Shown here piece by piece: positions 1 to 7,956 of a stretch of 10,087 nt of DNA (position 1 is the stretch's first letter; every line of letters begins with the position of its first letter). The notes under the pieces were generated by a model, which was not told where the DNA came from, ran no database searches, and was given only the letters and a program-made list of their open reading frames with translations. Origin of the DNA: an uncultured Eubacterium sp. (lineage in GTDB: Bacteria > Bacillota > Clostridia > Lachnospirales > Lachnospiraceae); NCBI GenBank assembly GCA_947573465.1, contig CANPET010000045.1, positions 1 through 10,087 on the forward strand. The letters run 5' to 3'. The position numbers and the translations under genes are program-made.

Positions 1-1
1 C

Positions 2-1708
2 AGGTGTATTCAAATGGAAAAAGCGGTTACAACATCTTATTTAAGACTTCAAGGGACGACGTTTGGAGAATATTGTTTTGAGATTTATGAGTTTGAGGTT
101 TATAATCAGACAAATATTCCCGTTGAAAAAATTAATTTGAATTTTACGAATGTAAAATTAAATTTGGATAAAGAAGCAGATAAAAGTGTAGCATTAGAAT
201 ATAATTTGGCACCAAGTAATACAAGCCAGAAAGAAATGCTATGGAGTTCATCGGATGAAAACATTGCAAAGGTAAAGGATGGTTTGGTAACAGGGAACTC
301 GGTTGGAAGAGCAGTGATAACACTTACCGCAAAAAATAAGGCACAATGCAATGTAAGTGTATCAAAAGAATTAGATAAAACAAAAATTACAACAAAAAGA
401 ACTGGTAGGAATATTCAGGTTACATGGAATAAGGTAAATCATGCAGCTTCTTATATTTTGACAAGAATAAATAAAAGCGCAGGAATTATTACAAATGTAT
501 ATAATGGTACAGCAACAAGTTATGAGGATACAGAACTGTTGTCAGGGAAATATGTTTATACTGTCACTGCAATAGTCAATGAAAATGAACCAGATGCTGA
601 TTTATATAGTGATTCTGTCAGTATGGAGTCTGAGGAAGTATTAATACCGGAAGATGTGACAGGAATTGAAGTTTTAAGTGAATATCAACATGTCAGTATG
701 TTTGTTGGTGGAAGCGAGCAGATAAAATATATGGTTCTGCCATTAAATGCAACGAATCAGAAAGTAGAATTTAAGAGCCTGAATGAAAATATAGCAATAG
801 TAGATGAGAATGGAGTAATTACAGGAGTAAGCGAAGGAAATACATCAGTAATACTTACAACAGAAGAAGGACATTTTACGGCTGAATGTACGATTCATGT
901 AGATGAAATAGATGTTAAAAACGTAGATAGAATCAGTGAAAAATCTATCGTTATGGATATTAATCAGACATATCAGCTCCTGATTCATATAGAACCGGAA
1001 AATGCAACAAATAAAACAATGCAGTGGTCAAGTAATAATATGGCTGTCGTTTCTGTAGATAATAACGGATTGATAAAAGCGAAAGCAAGTGGTTATGCAA
1101 TTATTACGGCAACAGCAGTAAACGGGAAAAAAACGGACTTTTATATTGAAGTAAAGTCTCCGGTATCGGCGATTCAATTGAATTATACAGAAATAAGTAT
1201 TTATCCGGGCGAAGCATTTTTGCTTAATGCGGAAGTTTTTCCGAATAATGCGTCAGATAAAACAATCCGATGGATTACGGCAAATGATACGATAGCATCT
1301 GTAGATGAGAGAGGAAATGTTATAGGTAAAATTATAGGAACAACGTATATTTCAGCTCTGTCGGCTGATGGAACGATTGTAGCAAACTGTACAGTAAATG
1401 TTATAAAAAAACCAATGACAAGACCAGCCAAAGTAAAGCTTAAGTCAGTAAAAAAGAAGGGACAGAAAGTTACAGTAAAGTGGCGAAAGGTATTGGATGC
1501 AGCAGGTTATATAGTATATATGAAAACTGGTTCGGGAAAGTTTAAAAAGATTAAAACAATTAAAAAAGCAAAGATCATAAAATACATAAAAATCTTGCAA
1601 AGAGGAAAAAAATACAAATTCAAAATTCGTGCATATAAGTTGGATGAAGGAGAAAAAGTATATGGAAGTTACTCGAAAATAAAAACAGTTAAAATAAACA
1701 AGGGTTAA
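2..1708 (+). CDS. Multidomain surface protein, 5'-partial (F5/8C end, Big_2 and Fn3-like domains)
   Basis: This is the C-terminal part of a large secreted or surface protein. The frame stays open to the window edge. The first ATG (14) has no ribosome binding site and lies inside a domain, so the gene starts upstream. Numbering from that ATG, residues 8-30 (YLRLQG...YEFEVYN) match the last strands of an F5/8 type C (discoidin) carbohydrate-binding domain. Four Big_2 Ig-like domains follow at about 36-116, 214-296, 303-380 and 383-463, with typical motifs such as WSSSDENIAKV, GVITGVSEG and a closing C-x-V/I-x-V strand. An Fn3-like domain lies at about 122-190. A very lysine-rich Fn3-like module (470-563) ends the protein. 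There is no LPXTG motif or C-terminal membrane segment. The role is probably glycan binding or adhesion. A catalytic domain such as a glycoside hydrolase could lie upstream but is not visible. The domain calls are by eye from family patterns. Confidence 0.85.
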   Translation, partial: RCIQMEKAVTTSYLRLQGTTFGEYCFEIYEFEVYNQTNIPVEKINLNFTNVKLNLDKEADKSVALEYNLAPSNTSQKEMLWSSSDENIAKVKDGLVTGNSVGRAVITLTAKNKAQCNVSVSKELDKTKITTKRTGRNIQVTWNKVNHAASYILTRINKSAGIITNVYNGTATSYEDTELLSGKYVYTVTAIVNENEPDADLYSDSVSMESEEVLIPEDVTGIEVLSEYQHVSMFVGGSEQIKYMVLPLNATNQKVEFKSLNENIAIVDENGVITGVSEGNTSVILTTEEGHFTAECTIHVDEIDVKNVDRISEKSIVMDINQTYQLLIHIEPENATNKTMQWSSNNMAVVSVDNNGLIKAKASGYAIITATAVNGKKTDFYIEVKSPVSAIQLNYTEISIYPGEAFLLNAEVFPNNASDKTIRWITANDTIASVDERGNVIGKIIGTTYISALSADGTIVANCTVNVIKKPMTRPAKVKLKSVKKKGQKVTVKWRKVLDAAGYIVYMKTGSGKFKKIKTIKKAKIIKYIKILQRGKKYKFKIRAYKLDEGEKVYGSYSKIKTVKINKG

Positions 1709-1710
1709 GT

Positions 1711-1715
1711 GGAGG
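1711..1715 (+). promoter_or_regulatory. Ribosome binding site deciding the start at 1721
   Basis: GGAGG lies 5 bases before ATG 1721. A GTG at 1709 in the same frame overlaps this site and directly follows the upstream stop codon, so it is a poor start. The protein begun at 1721 opens with a classic signal peptide (MKK...). Confidence 0.85.
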
Positions 1716-1720
1716 TCGAA

Positions 1721-2908
1721 ATGAAAAAGGTATTATCAATAATAACAACTATTATGCTGGCAGTTGCTTTAATTGTGGTTACACCACAAAAAGCAGAAGC
1801 GGCAACAATAGGAAAGGTAACACTTAGTATTGAAAAATTAACAATAGGACAAGGATTGTTTAGTCAGCCGTGCCAGGTTAATATTTATGCTGGAGATACA
1901 GTAAGAAATGTAATCGACCGATATATGAATGATAATTCATATAATTACTACTATTCGAATTCAAATGGTTGGTATCTGACAGCAGTTTTAGATGCAGATA
2001 AGAGCCGTGCGGCATACATTCCGAATGATATTGCAAATATCTCTGAAATATTTCAACTGACTTATTATGGTGATGATAAATTGACACATGTACGTACATA
2101 TAAGGCACCAAGTTCAAATAATAATTTAGGAAATAAAGATACAAGCCTTGGTGAAGGAGATTATGGGAAAATGTCCGGATGGGTATTTACTGTAAACAAT
2201 AAGGCATATTTAAGTGATAAAATCTTTAATACAAAAGATGGAAATCCGGCAACAGATCCCAGCGTACGAAATTTATATACATCAGCTGACAAGGTCAGTG
2301 TAAAAAATGGTGATGTAATAAGAGTAATGTTTACAGTATTTGGATATGGGGCTGATGTGGGAATTGATACATTTGACAATACAGGAATCAGCAAAATTGC
2401 ATTGCCAGATAAGACAGAATTATTAAGAACAGTGGCTGATGTTAATGTTAAAAAATCATATTGGACAGTTTATCCAAATGTAAAAGCAGCGTATGATAGT
2501 GCATTGAATGTTATAAATAGCTACAATCCATTACAGTCTGTTGTTGATAATGAAATTACAAAGTTGAAGAATGCAATAAAAGCTCCTCAAAATCCACCGG
2601 TAGCTGCAGCAAAAATTATTTCTGCAAAGAATGCAAAAGGAAAGAAACTTAAAATTACAGTTTCTAAAATTTCAGGAGTAACGGGATTTCAGTTTAAATA
2701 TGGTAATAATAAGAAGTTAAAAAACAAAAAGAAGAAAAAATGGAAAACAGTAAGTGTAAGAACAACAAAGAATGTTTATACAACAAAGAAAATTAAAAAT
2801 ATTAAGAAGAAAAAAGCATATGTCAAAGTAAGAGCTTATAAAAAAGTAAACGGAAAATATGTTTATGGAAAGTGGACTGGTGTAAAAACAGTTAAAATGA
2901 AAAAATAA
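1721..2908 (+). CDS. Secreted protein with DUF4430-like domain and lysine-rich Fn3-like C-terminus
   Basis: A 395-residue exported protein. Residues 1-27 form a signal peptide (MKK, a hydrophobic core, then AEA before the likely cleavage at 27/28). Residues 30-215 resemble the DUF4430 (transcobalamin C-terminal-like) fold: a beta-strand start with AGDTVRNVIDRYM, then SGWVFTVNNKAY (152-163) and the late KNGDVIRVMFTVFGYG (195-210). These are the GW-x-F/Y-x-V-N and GDVI signatures of that family. Residues 235-287 form a helical segment similar to FIVAR-type spacers. Residues 296-395 are a lysine-rich Fn3-like module ending VYGKWTGVKTVK, close to the end of the upstream protein. The gene follows its neighbour by 12 bases and probably shares its transcript. 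It is likely a surface ligand-binding or adhesion protein, but the ligand is unknown. The DUF4430 assignment is a pattern match by eye. Confidence 0.85.
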   Translation: MKKVLSIITTIMLAVALIVVTPQKAEAATIGKVTLSIEKLTIGQGLFSQPCQVNIYAGDTVRNVIDRYMNDNSYNYYYSNSNGWYLTAVLDADKSRAAYIPNDIANISEIFQLTYYGDDKLTHVRTYKAPSSNNNLGNKDTSLGEGDYGKMSGWVFTVNNKAYLSDKIFNTKDGNPATDPSVRNLYTSADKVSVKNGDVIRVMFTVFGYGADVGIDTFDNTGISKIALPDKTELLRTVADVNVKKSYWTVYPNVKAAYDSALNVINSYNPLQSVVDNEITKLKNAIKAPQNPPVAAAKIISAKNAKGKKLKITVSKISGVTGFQFKYGNNKKLKNKKKKKWKTVSVRTTKNVYTTKKIKNIKKKKAYVKVRAYKKVNGKYVYGKWTGVKTVKMKK

Positions 2909-2933
2909 AAATACGGTTTATAGGAGAAAAAAT

Positions 2934-3644
2934 ATGCAATGGAGCAAAAAGCAATATTTTAAAAGAATAGTATCAATAGTTATGGTGCTTATGATAACAT
3001 TTTCTGTTATGCCATAAAATATGTATGCGGCAGCGTTTATGTCAACAGAAGAAATTGACGTAGAGGAAGAGGGGACAGAAAATGCACAGGTATATTTTGT
3101 GAGCAAGGCTACAAGAAAATTAATTACAGTAGACTGCGAAAATGGACACCCAGTTTCCTGTAATACAGACTATGATACGGGAAACGTTCCGGATAATGAA
3201 GAGTCGGCAATCATAATTGATGAGGTAGGAACACCACCAACAAATGATGTGTTGTCTGAAAAAAATATTATAAAAGATAAAGCATCAAAAGATGAAGAAA
3301 AACCATTGTGGGAAATGACGGATAAGGACTTTGACGAGAAAATTAACAATGGGGAGCCAGTGGAGCCGGTGACGAAAGAACCGCAAACACAAGAAACGAC
3401 AACAGCGGAATTAATAACGAGAGAACCAGTAGTACAGGAAACAACACAGAATCAAGTAATTACGACTACATTGGAAACAACAACAGCACAACAAGTTTCA
3501 ACTTTGTCGGTGGAAAAAACTTCAAGGGCAATAAGTTCAAATGTAAAGATTGGAAAGGCAAAAGTTAAAAAGGCTTTCAAGAAAAAAAGAACAAAAAAAA
3601 TTAAAGTTATTCTGAAAAGCTTTTATTGCAACATATTGAAATAA
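2934..3644 (+). pseudogene. Decayed secreted protein gene, nonsense codon in the signal peptide
   Basis: The natural start is ATG 2934, 7 bases after AGGAG (2922-2926). It encodes a signal peptide, MQWSKKQYFKRIV then VMVLMITFSVMP, which is broken by TAA at 3015-3017. The same frame resumes with NMYAAAF, a plausible signal-peptidase site. A single C-to-T change (CAA to TAA) would explain the break. The next ATG (3021) has no ribosome binding site and would give a protein without an export signal. Past the signal there is a short stretch, VYFVSKATRKLITVDCENG, reminiscent of a beta-trefoil/fascin-like repeat. An acidic region and a Thr/Glu/Gln-rich linker (about 3360-3520) follow. Then come the first two strands of a lysine-rich Fn3-like module (KKIKVILKS), which stops abruptly at FYCNILK. 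Both ends are damaged. It lies 25 bases after the upstream gene, apparently in the same operon. A sequencing error at 3015 is possible but would not explain the short C-terminus. Confidence 0.75.
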
Positions 3645-3668
3645 ATAGAAAGATGTCTTGATTTTGGG

Positions 3669-3699
3669 CAATTTCAAAAGAATATAGTAGTTGAAATTG
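3669..3699. repeat. Perfect 9-bp inverted repeat over the pth -35 box
   Basis: CAATTTCAA (3669-3677) and TTGAAATTG (3691-3699) are exact reverse complements separated by 13 bases. The right half contains the TTGAAA -35 hexamer of the predicted pth promoter. The arrangement fits an operator for a dimeric regulator or a small hairpin. Its AT-rich arms and lack of a following T-run argue against a terminator. A third TTGAAAT copy lies at 3636-3642. Confidence 0.55.
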
Positions 3700-3719
3700 A
3701 TGATGGTATGACTTATTAT
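3691..3719 (+). promoter_or_regulatory. Predicted sigma-A promoter of pth
   Basis: The -35 box TTGAAA (3691-3696) and the -10 box TATTAT (3714-3719) each differ from consensus at one base. Their spacing is exactly 17 bases. A start near 3726 would give a leader of about 30 bases before pth. The site lies in the gap after the decayed surface gene, so it separates the accessory locus from the housekeeping genes. Confidence 0.65.
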
Positions 3720-3745
3720 TAATAAGAGATAAACAAAAAATGTAT

Positions 3746-3750
3746 GGAGA
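3746..3750 (+). promoter_or_regulatory. Ribosome binding site deciding the pth start at 3758
   Basis: GGAGA lies 7 bases before ATG 3758. Two in-frame ATGs upstream (3740 and 3752) lie before or directly against this site, and starting at either would add residues not seen in the family, which begins just before the (V)GLGNP motif. Confidence 0.8.
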
Positions 3751-3757
3751 AATGGAA

Positions 3758-4312
3758 ATGTATGCAGTAATCGGACTGGGAAATCCGGAAAAAAAATATG
3801 ACAAAACACGACATAATATAGGATTTGATGTGATAGATGAATTGGCTGCCCAGATGAGTATCGAGGTGAAGACAAAGAGACATAAGGCACTGTGCGGAGT
3901 GGGTCACATTGGTTCAGAAAAGGTGGTTCTGGTAAAGCCACAGACATATATGAATCTTAGTGGAGAATCTGTAAGGGCAGTAATGGATTTTTATAAGTTG
4001 GATGCAACGTCAGATATTATCGTTGTTGCAGATGACATTAGTCTTCCTACCGGAAAGATTCGAATCCGTACTAAAGGAAGTGCAGGAGGCCATAATGGTC
4101 TGAAAAGTATTATCAGCCATGCAAAAACGGATGGATTTACCCGGATAAAGGTAGGTGTGGGTGCCAATGAAGGGGATTTGGTAAAACATGTTCTTGGAAA
4201 GTTCTCCAAAGGGGAAAGACTTTTGGCAGAGGACGCGATAAGAGACGCGGCGTCAGCAGTTGAAGTTTTGATTATGTATGATGCACAGACAGCGATGAAT
4301 AAGTTTAACTAG
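3758..4312 (+). CDS. pth: Peptidyl-tRNA hydrolase
   Basis: A 184-residue cytoplasmic enzyme that cleaves the ester bond of peptidyl-tRNAs released by stalled ribosomes, recycling tRNA. It is essential in most bacteria. The family signatures are all present: GLGNP (6-10, with Asn9), TRHNIGF with catalytic His19, KPQTYMNLSG with Asn66, the acidic partner Asp92 in VADDISLPTG, and GGHNGLKSI with Asn113. These match E. coli Asn10, His20, Asn68, Asp93 and Asn114. The length is normal for bacterial Pth. The start chosen is the third in-frame ATG, which has the proper ribosome binding site. It has its own predicted promoter and is followed by mfd after 58 bases, a neighbour pair known from other Firmicutes. 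Confidence 0.97.
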   Translation: MYAVIGLGNPEKKYDKTRHNIGFDVIDELAAQMSIEVKTKRHKALCGVGHIGSEKVVLVKPQTYMNLSGESVRAVMDFYKLDATSDIIVVADDISLPTGKIRIRTKGSAGGHNGLKSIISHAKTDGFTRIKVGVGANEGDLVKHVLGKFSKGERLLAEDAIRDAASAVEVLIMYDAQTAMNKFN

Positions 4313-4360
4313 TTGGCGAAATTGGATGATATGCGATGATTTGAAATAGATTAATTTCGT

Positions 4361-4364
4361 GGAG
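4361..4364 (+). promoter_or_regulatory. Ribosome binding site deciding the mfd start at 4371
   Basis: GGAG lies 6 bases before ATG 4371. The alternative in-frame GTG at 4359 overlaps this site and has no site of its own. Confidence 0.7.
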
Positions 4365-4370
4365 CGTGAT

Positions 4371-7300
4371 ATGGATTTTTTTAATTATCCACTTTTACAA
4401 TTAAATGAGTATGAGCAGGTCAGGGACTGCTTGTCGAAAAGCAAATCCTGTCAGGTCACAGGATGTACAGACTCCCAGCTGGCTCATTTTATCAATGGAT
4501 TAAGCAATGGCTATAAGCAGAAAGTCATTGTTACTTTTAGTACAATAAAGGCAAAAGAATTATACGAGGATTTAAAAGGTTTTACAGATGATGTTATTAT
4601 GTATCCGGCAAAGGATATGATTTTTTTCAGTGCAGATGTGCATGGAAGTTATATATTACAGCAGAGATTAGAATTTATTCAGAGGATTTTAGAAGATAAA
4701 CCTTTCACTGTGATTGTTACGGCAGATGCGTTTTTAGACAAGATTCAGCCTTTAGAGCAGATAAAAGACAACTATATAGAAATTACAGAAGGCAGTGTCG
4801 TAGAGATGGATGCCTTAAAGACGAAATTGGCGAGAATGGGTTATGAATCCGTGACGCAGATTGACAGCCCCGGACAGTTTGCTGTCAGAGGAAGTATTCT
4901 GGATATTTATACGCTGACAGACGAGACACCATATCGTATTGATTTTTGGGATAATGAGATAGATATTATCAAAAGCTTTGATATTGAAAGTCAGCGTTCT
5001 ATAGAAAATATTGAGCGTGTAAAGATATATCCTGCCAGCGAATATCTTTTGGATAACGATTCTGTGACAAAAGGGATTGAGAAGATAAAATGTGAGTTGA
5101 ATCAGACTGTGGAAAAATTCAGAAAGGAATTTCATACAGAAGAAGCAAATAATTTAAAGAATACTGTAGGAGAGTTTTTAACGAACATTGAAATTAATCC
5201 CCATAGTGTGGCACTGGATAGTTATGTAAACTATTTTTGCGATGAACTTGTTAGCCTGATGGATTATCTATCTGATGCAGTGTTCTTTATTGACGAACCC
5301 TCAAGAGTGGAGGAGCAGTTAATGGCTGTAGAGACGGAGTTTCGGGAAAGTATGAGCCATCGACTTGAGAAAGGATATGTTCTGGCAGGACAGACAGATA
5401 TCCTTTGGGATAAGAACCGCATTATAGATGAAATAAATGATAAAAGAAGGGTGATGTTTACTGCAATTGCACAGAAATTAAAAACTTTTGCCGCAGATGA
5501 GTTTGTGGAGGTTTCTGCCAGAAATATCAGTCCGTATAATAGCAAGTTTGAGATGCTTGTGGAGGATTTGAAAAAATATAAAAAACAGAAATATGCAGTA
5601 CTGTTGGTAACATCTTCTTCTACGAGAGGAAAGAGGCTGGCAGAGGATTTGCGCGATTTTGGCATCAGTGCTTTTTATGAGCAAAACAGAGAGCGTGAGG
5701 TGAAACAAGGGGAAGTGATGATTGTCAGAGGAAGCCTTAGAAAAGGTTTTACTTACCCAATGATAAAGTTTGTGGCGATTTCTGACACAGATATTTTTGG
5801 ACAGAGAAAGAAGAAGATACGAAAAAAACATAATCATGCCGGCACGGTGATATCCAGTTTTGCAGATTTGAATGTGGGAGACTATGTAGTACACGAGAAT
5901 CATGGACTTGGTATATACAAAGGTATTGAAAAAGTAGAAGTCGATCATGTAGTAAAAGATTATATTAAAATTGAATATGCAGGAGGCAGCAGTCTTTATA
6001 TTTTGGCCACTCAGCTGGACATGATACAGAAATATGCTGACAGTGAGGCAAAACCGCCAAAATTAAATAAATTGGGCGGACAGGAATGGGCAAAGACGAA
6101 AAAAAGAGTTAAGAAGGCCGTTGCTGATATTGCAAAAGAATTGGTGGAACTTTATGCTGCAAGACAAAACGGTACAGGATATGAGTTTTCTCAAGATACG
6201 GAATGGCAGAAAGAGTTTGAGGAAATGTTTCCGTTTGAGGAGACAGAGGATCAGTTAAATGCTATTAATGAAGTGAAAAAAGATATGGAAAGCTCCAAGA
6301 TAATGGATAGACTTATCTGTGGTGATGTAGGATTTGGAAAGACGGAGATTGCTATTCGTGCAGCATTTAAAGCAATTCAGGATAATAAGCAGGTAGCATA
6401 TCTTGTTCCAACAACTGTTCTGGCGCAGCAGCATTTTAAAACGTTTAAGCAGAGATTTAAAGACTTTCCTGTAAGAGTGGAAATGTTGTCCCGGTTCCGG
6501 ACAAAAAGTAATATCGAGCAGAATATCCGGGATTTGAAAAAGGGATATGTGGACATTGTCATTGGAACGCACAGACTTTTGTCAAAGGATGTAAAGTTTA
6601 AAGATTTAGGATTGCTGATTATTGATGAGGAGCAGAGGTTTGGTGTAAAGCACAAAGAACAGATTAAAGAATTGAAGAATAGTGTGGATGTAATTACTTT
6701 GACGGCCACACCGATTCCGAGAACGCTGCACATGAGCCTGATTGGTATCAGAGATATGTGCATTATGGAAGAACCGCCTCAGGATAGAATGCCGATACAG
6801 ACTTTTGTAATGGAATACAACGAAGAGATAGCAAGAGATGCCATCAACCGGGAACTGGCACGGGGAGGGCAGGTATATTTTGTACACAATAGAGTGCAGG
6901 ATATTGGCGATGTCGCATTGACAGTACAGAATCTGGTGCCGGAAGCAAATGTTGCTTTTGCCCATGGACAGATGAGCGAAAGACAACTGGAAGAGATCAT
7001 GTATGATTTTGTGAATGGAGATATTGATGTCCTGGTATCGACAACCATTATTGAGACGGGACTGGATATTTCGAATGCCAATACAATCATCATTCATAAT
7101 GCAGAAAAGATGGGATTATCCCAGTTGTATCAGCTCCGTGGCCGTGTCGGAAGGTCTAACCGTATGGCATATGCATTTTTAATGTACAGCAGAAATAAGA
7201 TTTTAACAGAAATAGCAGAAAAAAGGCTGGGAGCAATCAGAGATTTTACAGAGCTTGGCTCCGGTGTGAAAATTGCCATGAGGGACTTGGAAATCAGAGG

Positions 7301-7868
7301 GACAGGAAATCTTCTTGGTGCACAGCAGAGTGGACATATGGAGGATGTAGGATATGATTTGTATTGCAAAATGCTGAATCAGGCCATTGAGGTTCTGAAA
7401 GGAAATCAAGTAGAAGATGATTTTGAAACAAAGGTAGATTTGGTTTGTGATGCATATGTTCCGGCATATTATATAAAAAATGAATCTATTAAAATGGATA
7501 TCTATAAGCGTATTGCCGGAATTGAAAACTTGGAGGAGTATGAAGATATGCAGGATGAACTGTTAGACCGATTTGGAGATATTCCAAATCAGGTGGAAAA
7601 TCTATTGCAGGTGGTACTTCTGAAAGCGGCGGCTCATAAAGCATATGTTACGGAAATCGCAGGAGATAAGAAACGAATCAAGTTGACAATGTGGAATCAG
7701 GCAAAGGTGGATGTGAACCGCATACCGATACTGGTAAGAGAATACAAGGGCAGATTGAAATTTATTCCGGGGGATAATCCGGGATTTGAGTATTCACCAA
7801 AGCAGGGTAATGAGAGTGTGATTGAACTGGCAGGAAAACTGATAGAATCTTTGTCTACATTACAATAA
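4371..7868 (+). CDS. mfd: Transcription-repair coupling factor (ATP-dependent translocase)
   Basis: A 1165-residue protein of normal Mfd length. It recognises RNA polymerase stalled at DNA lesions, pushes it off using ATP, and recruits UvrA for nucleotide excision repair. Residues 1 to about 350 form the UvrB-like module, with the UvrB-type motifs YPAKDMIFF and GQFAVRGSILDIY. The CarD-like RNA polymerase-interaction domain is at about 498-555 (ADLNVGDYVVHENHGLGIYKG). The RecG-like translocase follows, with Walker A GDVGFGKT (651-658), DEEQ box (752-755), motif III TLTATPIPRT (777-785), THRLL (733-737) and motif VI QLRGRVGRSN (921-930). The RDLEIRGTGNLLG segment (971-983) is also typical. The C-terminal TRCF domain covers about 1025-1125. 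No motif is missing and the gene appears intact. It probably shares a transcript with pth, as no convincing promoter is seen in the 58-base gap. Confidence 0.98.
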   Translation: MDFFNYPLLQLNEYEQVRDCLSKSKSCQVTGCTDSQLAHFINGLSNGYKQKVIVTFSTIKAKELYEDLKGFTDDVIMYPAKDMIFFSADVHGSYILQQRLEFIQRILEDKPFTVIVTADAFLDKIQPLEQIKDNYIEITEGSVVEMDALKTKLARMGYESVTQIDSPGQFAVRGSILDIYTLTDETPYRIDFWDNEIDIIKSFDIESQRSIENIERVKIYPASEYLLDNDSVTKGIEKIKCELNQTVEKFRKEFHTEEANNLKNTVGEFLTNIEINPHSVALDSYVNYFCDELVSLMDYLSDAVFFIDEPSRVEEQLMAVETEFRESMSHRLEKGYVLAGQTDILWDKNRIIDEINDKRRVMFTAIAQKLKTFAADEFVEVSARNISPYNSKFEMLVEDLKKYKKQKYAVLLVTSSSTRGKRLAEDLRDFGISAFYEQNREREVKQGEVMIVRGSLRKGFTYPMIKFVAISDTDIFGQRKKKIRKKHNHAGTVISSFADLNVGDYVVHENHGLGIYKGIEKVEVDHVVKDYIKIEYAGGSSLYILATQLDMIQKYADSEAKPPKLNKLGGQEWAKTKKRVKKAVADIAKELVELYAARQNGTGYEFSQDTEWQKEFEEMFPFEETEDQLNAINEVKKDMESSKIMDRLICGDVGFGKTEIAIRAAFKAIQDNKQVAYLVPTTVLAQQHFKTFKQRFKDFPVRVEMLSRFRTKSNIEQNIRDLKKGYVDIVIGTHRLLSKDVKFKDLGLLIIDEEQRFGVKHKEQIKELKNSVDVITLTATPIPRTLHMSLIGIRDMCIMEEPPQDRMPIQTFVMEYNEEIARDAINRELARGGQVYFVHNRVQDIGDVALTVQNLVPEANVAFAHGQMSERQLEEIMYDFVNGDIDVLVSTTIIETGLDISNANTIIIHNAEKMGLSQLYQLRGRVGRSNRMAYAFLMYSRNKILTEIAEKRLGAIRDFTELGSGVKIAMRDLEIRGTGNLLGAQQSGHMEDVGYDLYCKMLNQAIEVLKGNQVEDDFETKVDLVCDAYVPAYYIKNESIKMDIYKRIAGIENLEEYEDMQDELLDRFGDIPNQVENLLQVVLLKAAAHKAYVTEIAGDKKRIKLTMWNQAKVDVNRIPILVREYKGRLKFIPGDNPGFEYSPKQGNESVIELAGKLIESLSTLQ

Positions 7869-7944
7869 GGGGATAAGGTAAAAAGCGGTTTTCTCATTTT
7901 ATGAGAGCATAGACGGACGATACTGAGAGAAACAAAAGTTAAAC

Positions 7945-7948
7945 GAGG
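7945..7948 (+). promoter_or_regulatory. Ribosome binding site supporting a GTG start at 7957
   Basis: GAGG lies 8 bases before GTG 7957. The alternative ATG at 7999 has only weak A-rich sequence before it. Starting there would remove 14 residues but still leave a complete lipoprotein signal, so the choice is not certain. Confidence 0.5.
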
Positions 7949-7956
7949 TAAACATA

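Noticed and set aside
3021..3644. Reading the third surface gene as an intact 207-residue cytoplasmic protein
   Set aside because: ATG 3021 lacks a ribosome binding site and lies within a recognisable signal peptide whose true start at 2934 has one.
3658..3688. Alternative pth promoter TTGATT with TATAGT
   Set aside because: The spacing is 19 bases and the boxes fit less well than TTGAAA/TATTAT at 17-base spacing just downstream.
4317..4359. Inverted repeat CGAAAT/ATTTCG between pth and mfd
   Set aside because: It has six pairs with a loop of more than 30 bases in AT-rich DNA, which is expected by chance.
5478..7097. Long minus-strand open frames inside mfd (up to about 160 codons)
   Set aside because: They lie wholly opposite an intact, highly conserved gene, have no family-like sequence, and are rich in Cys, Phe, His and Ile as expected for antisense frames of an A-rich gene.
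7892..7906. Hairpin TCTCAT-TTT-ATGAGA after mfd as a terminator
   Set aside because: It has only 6 pairs and no T-run after it, and the next gene is close downstream. It may be chance or a weak processing site.
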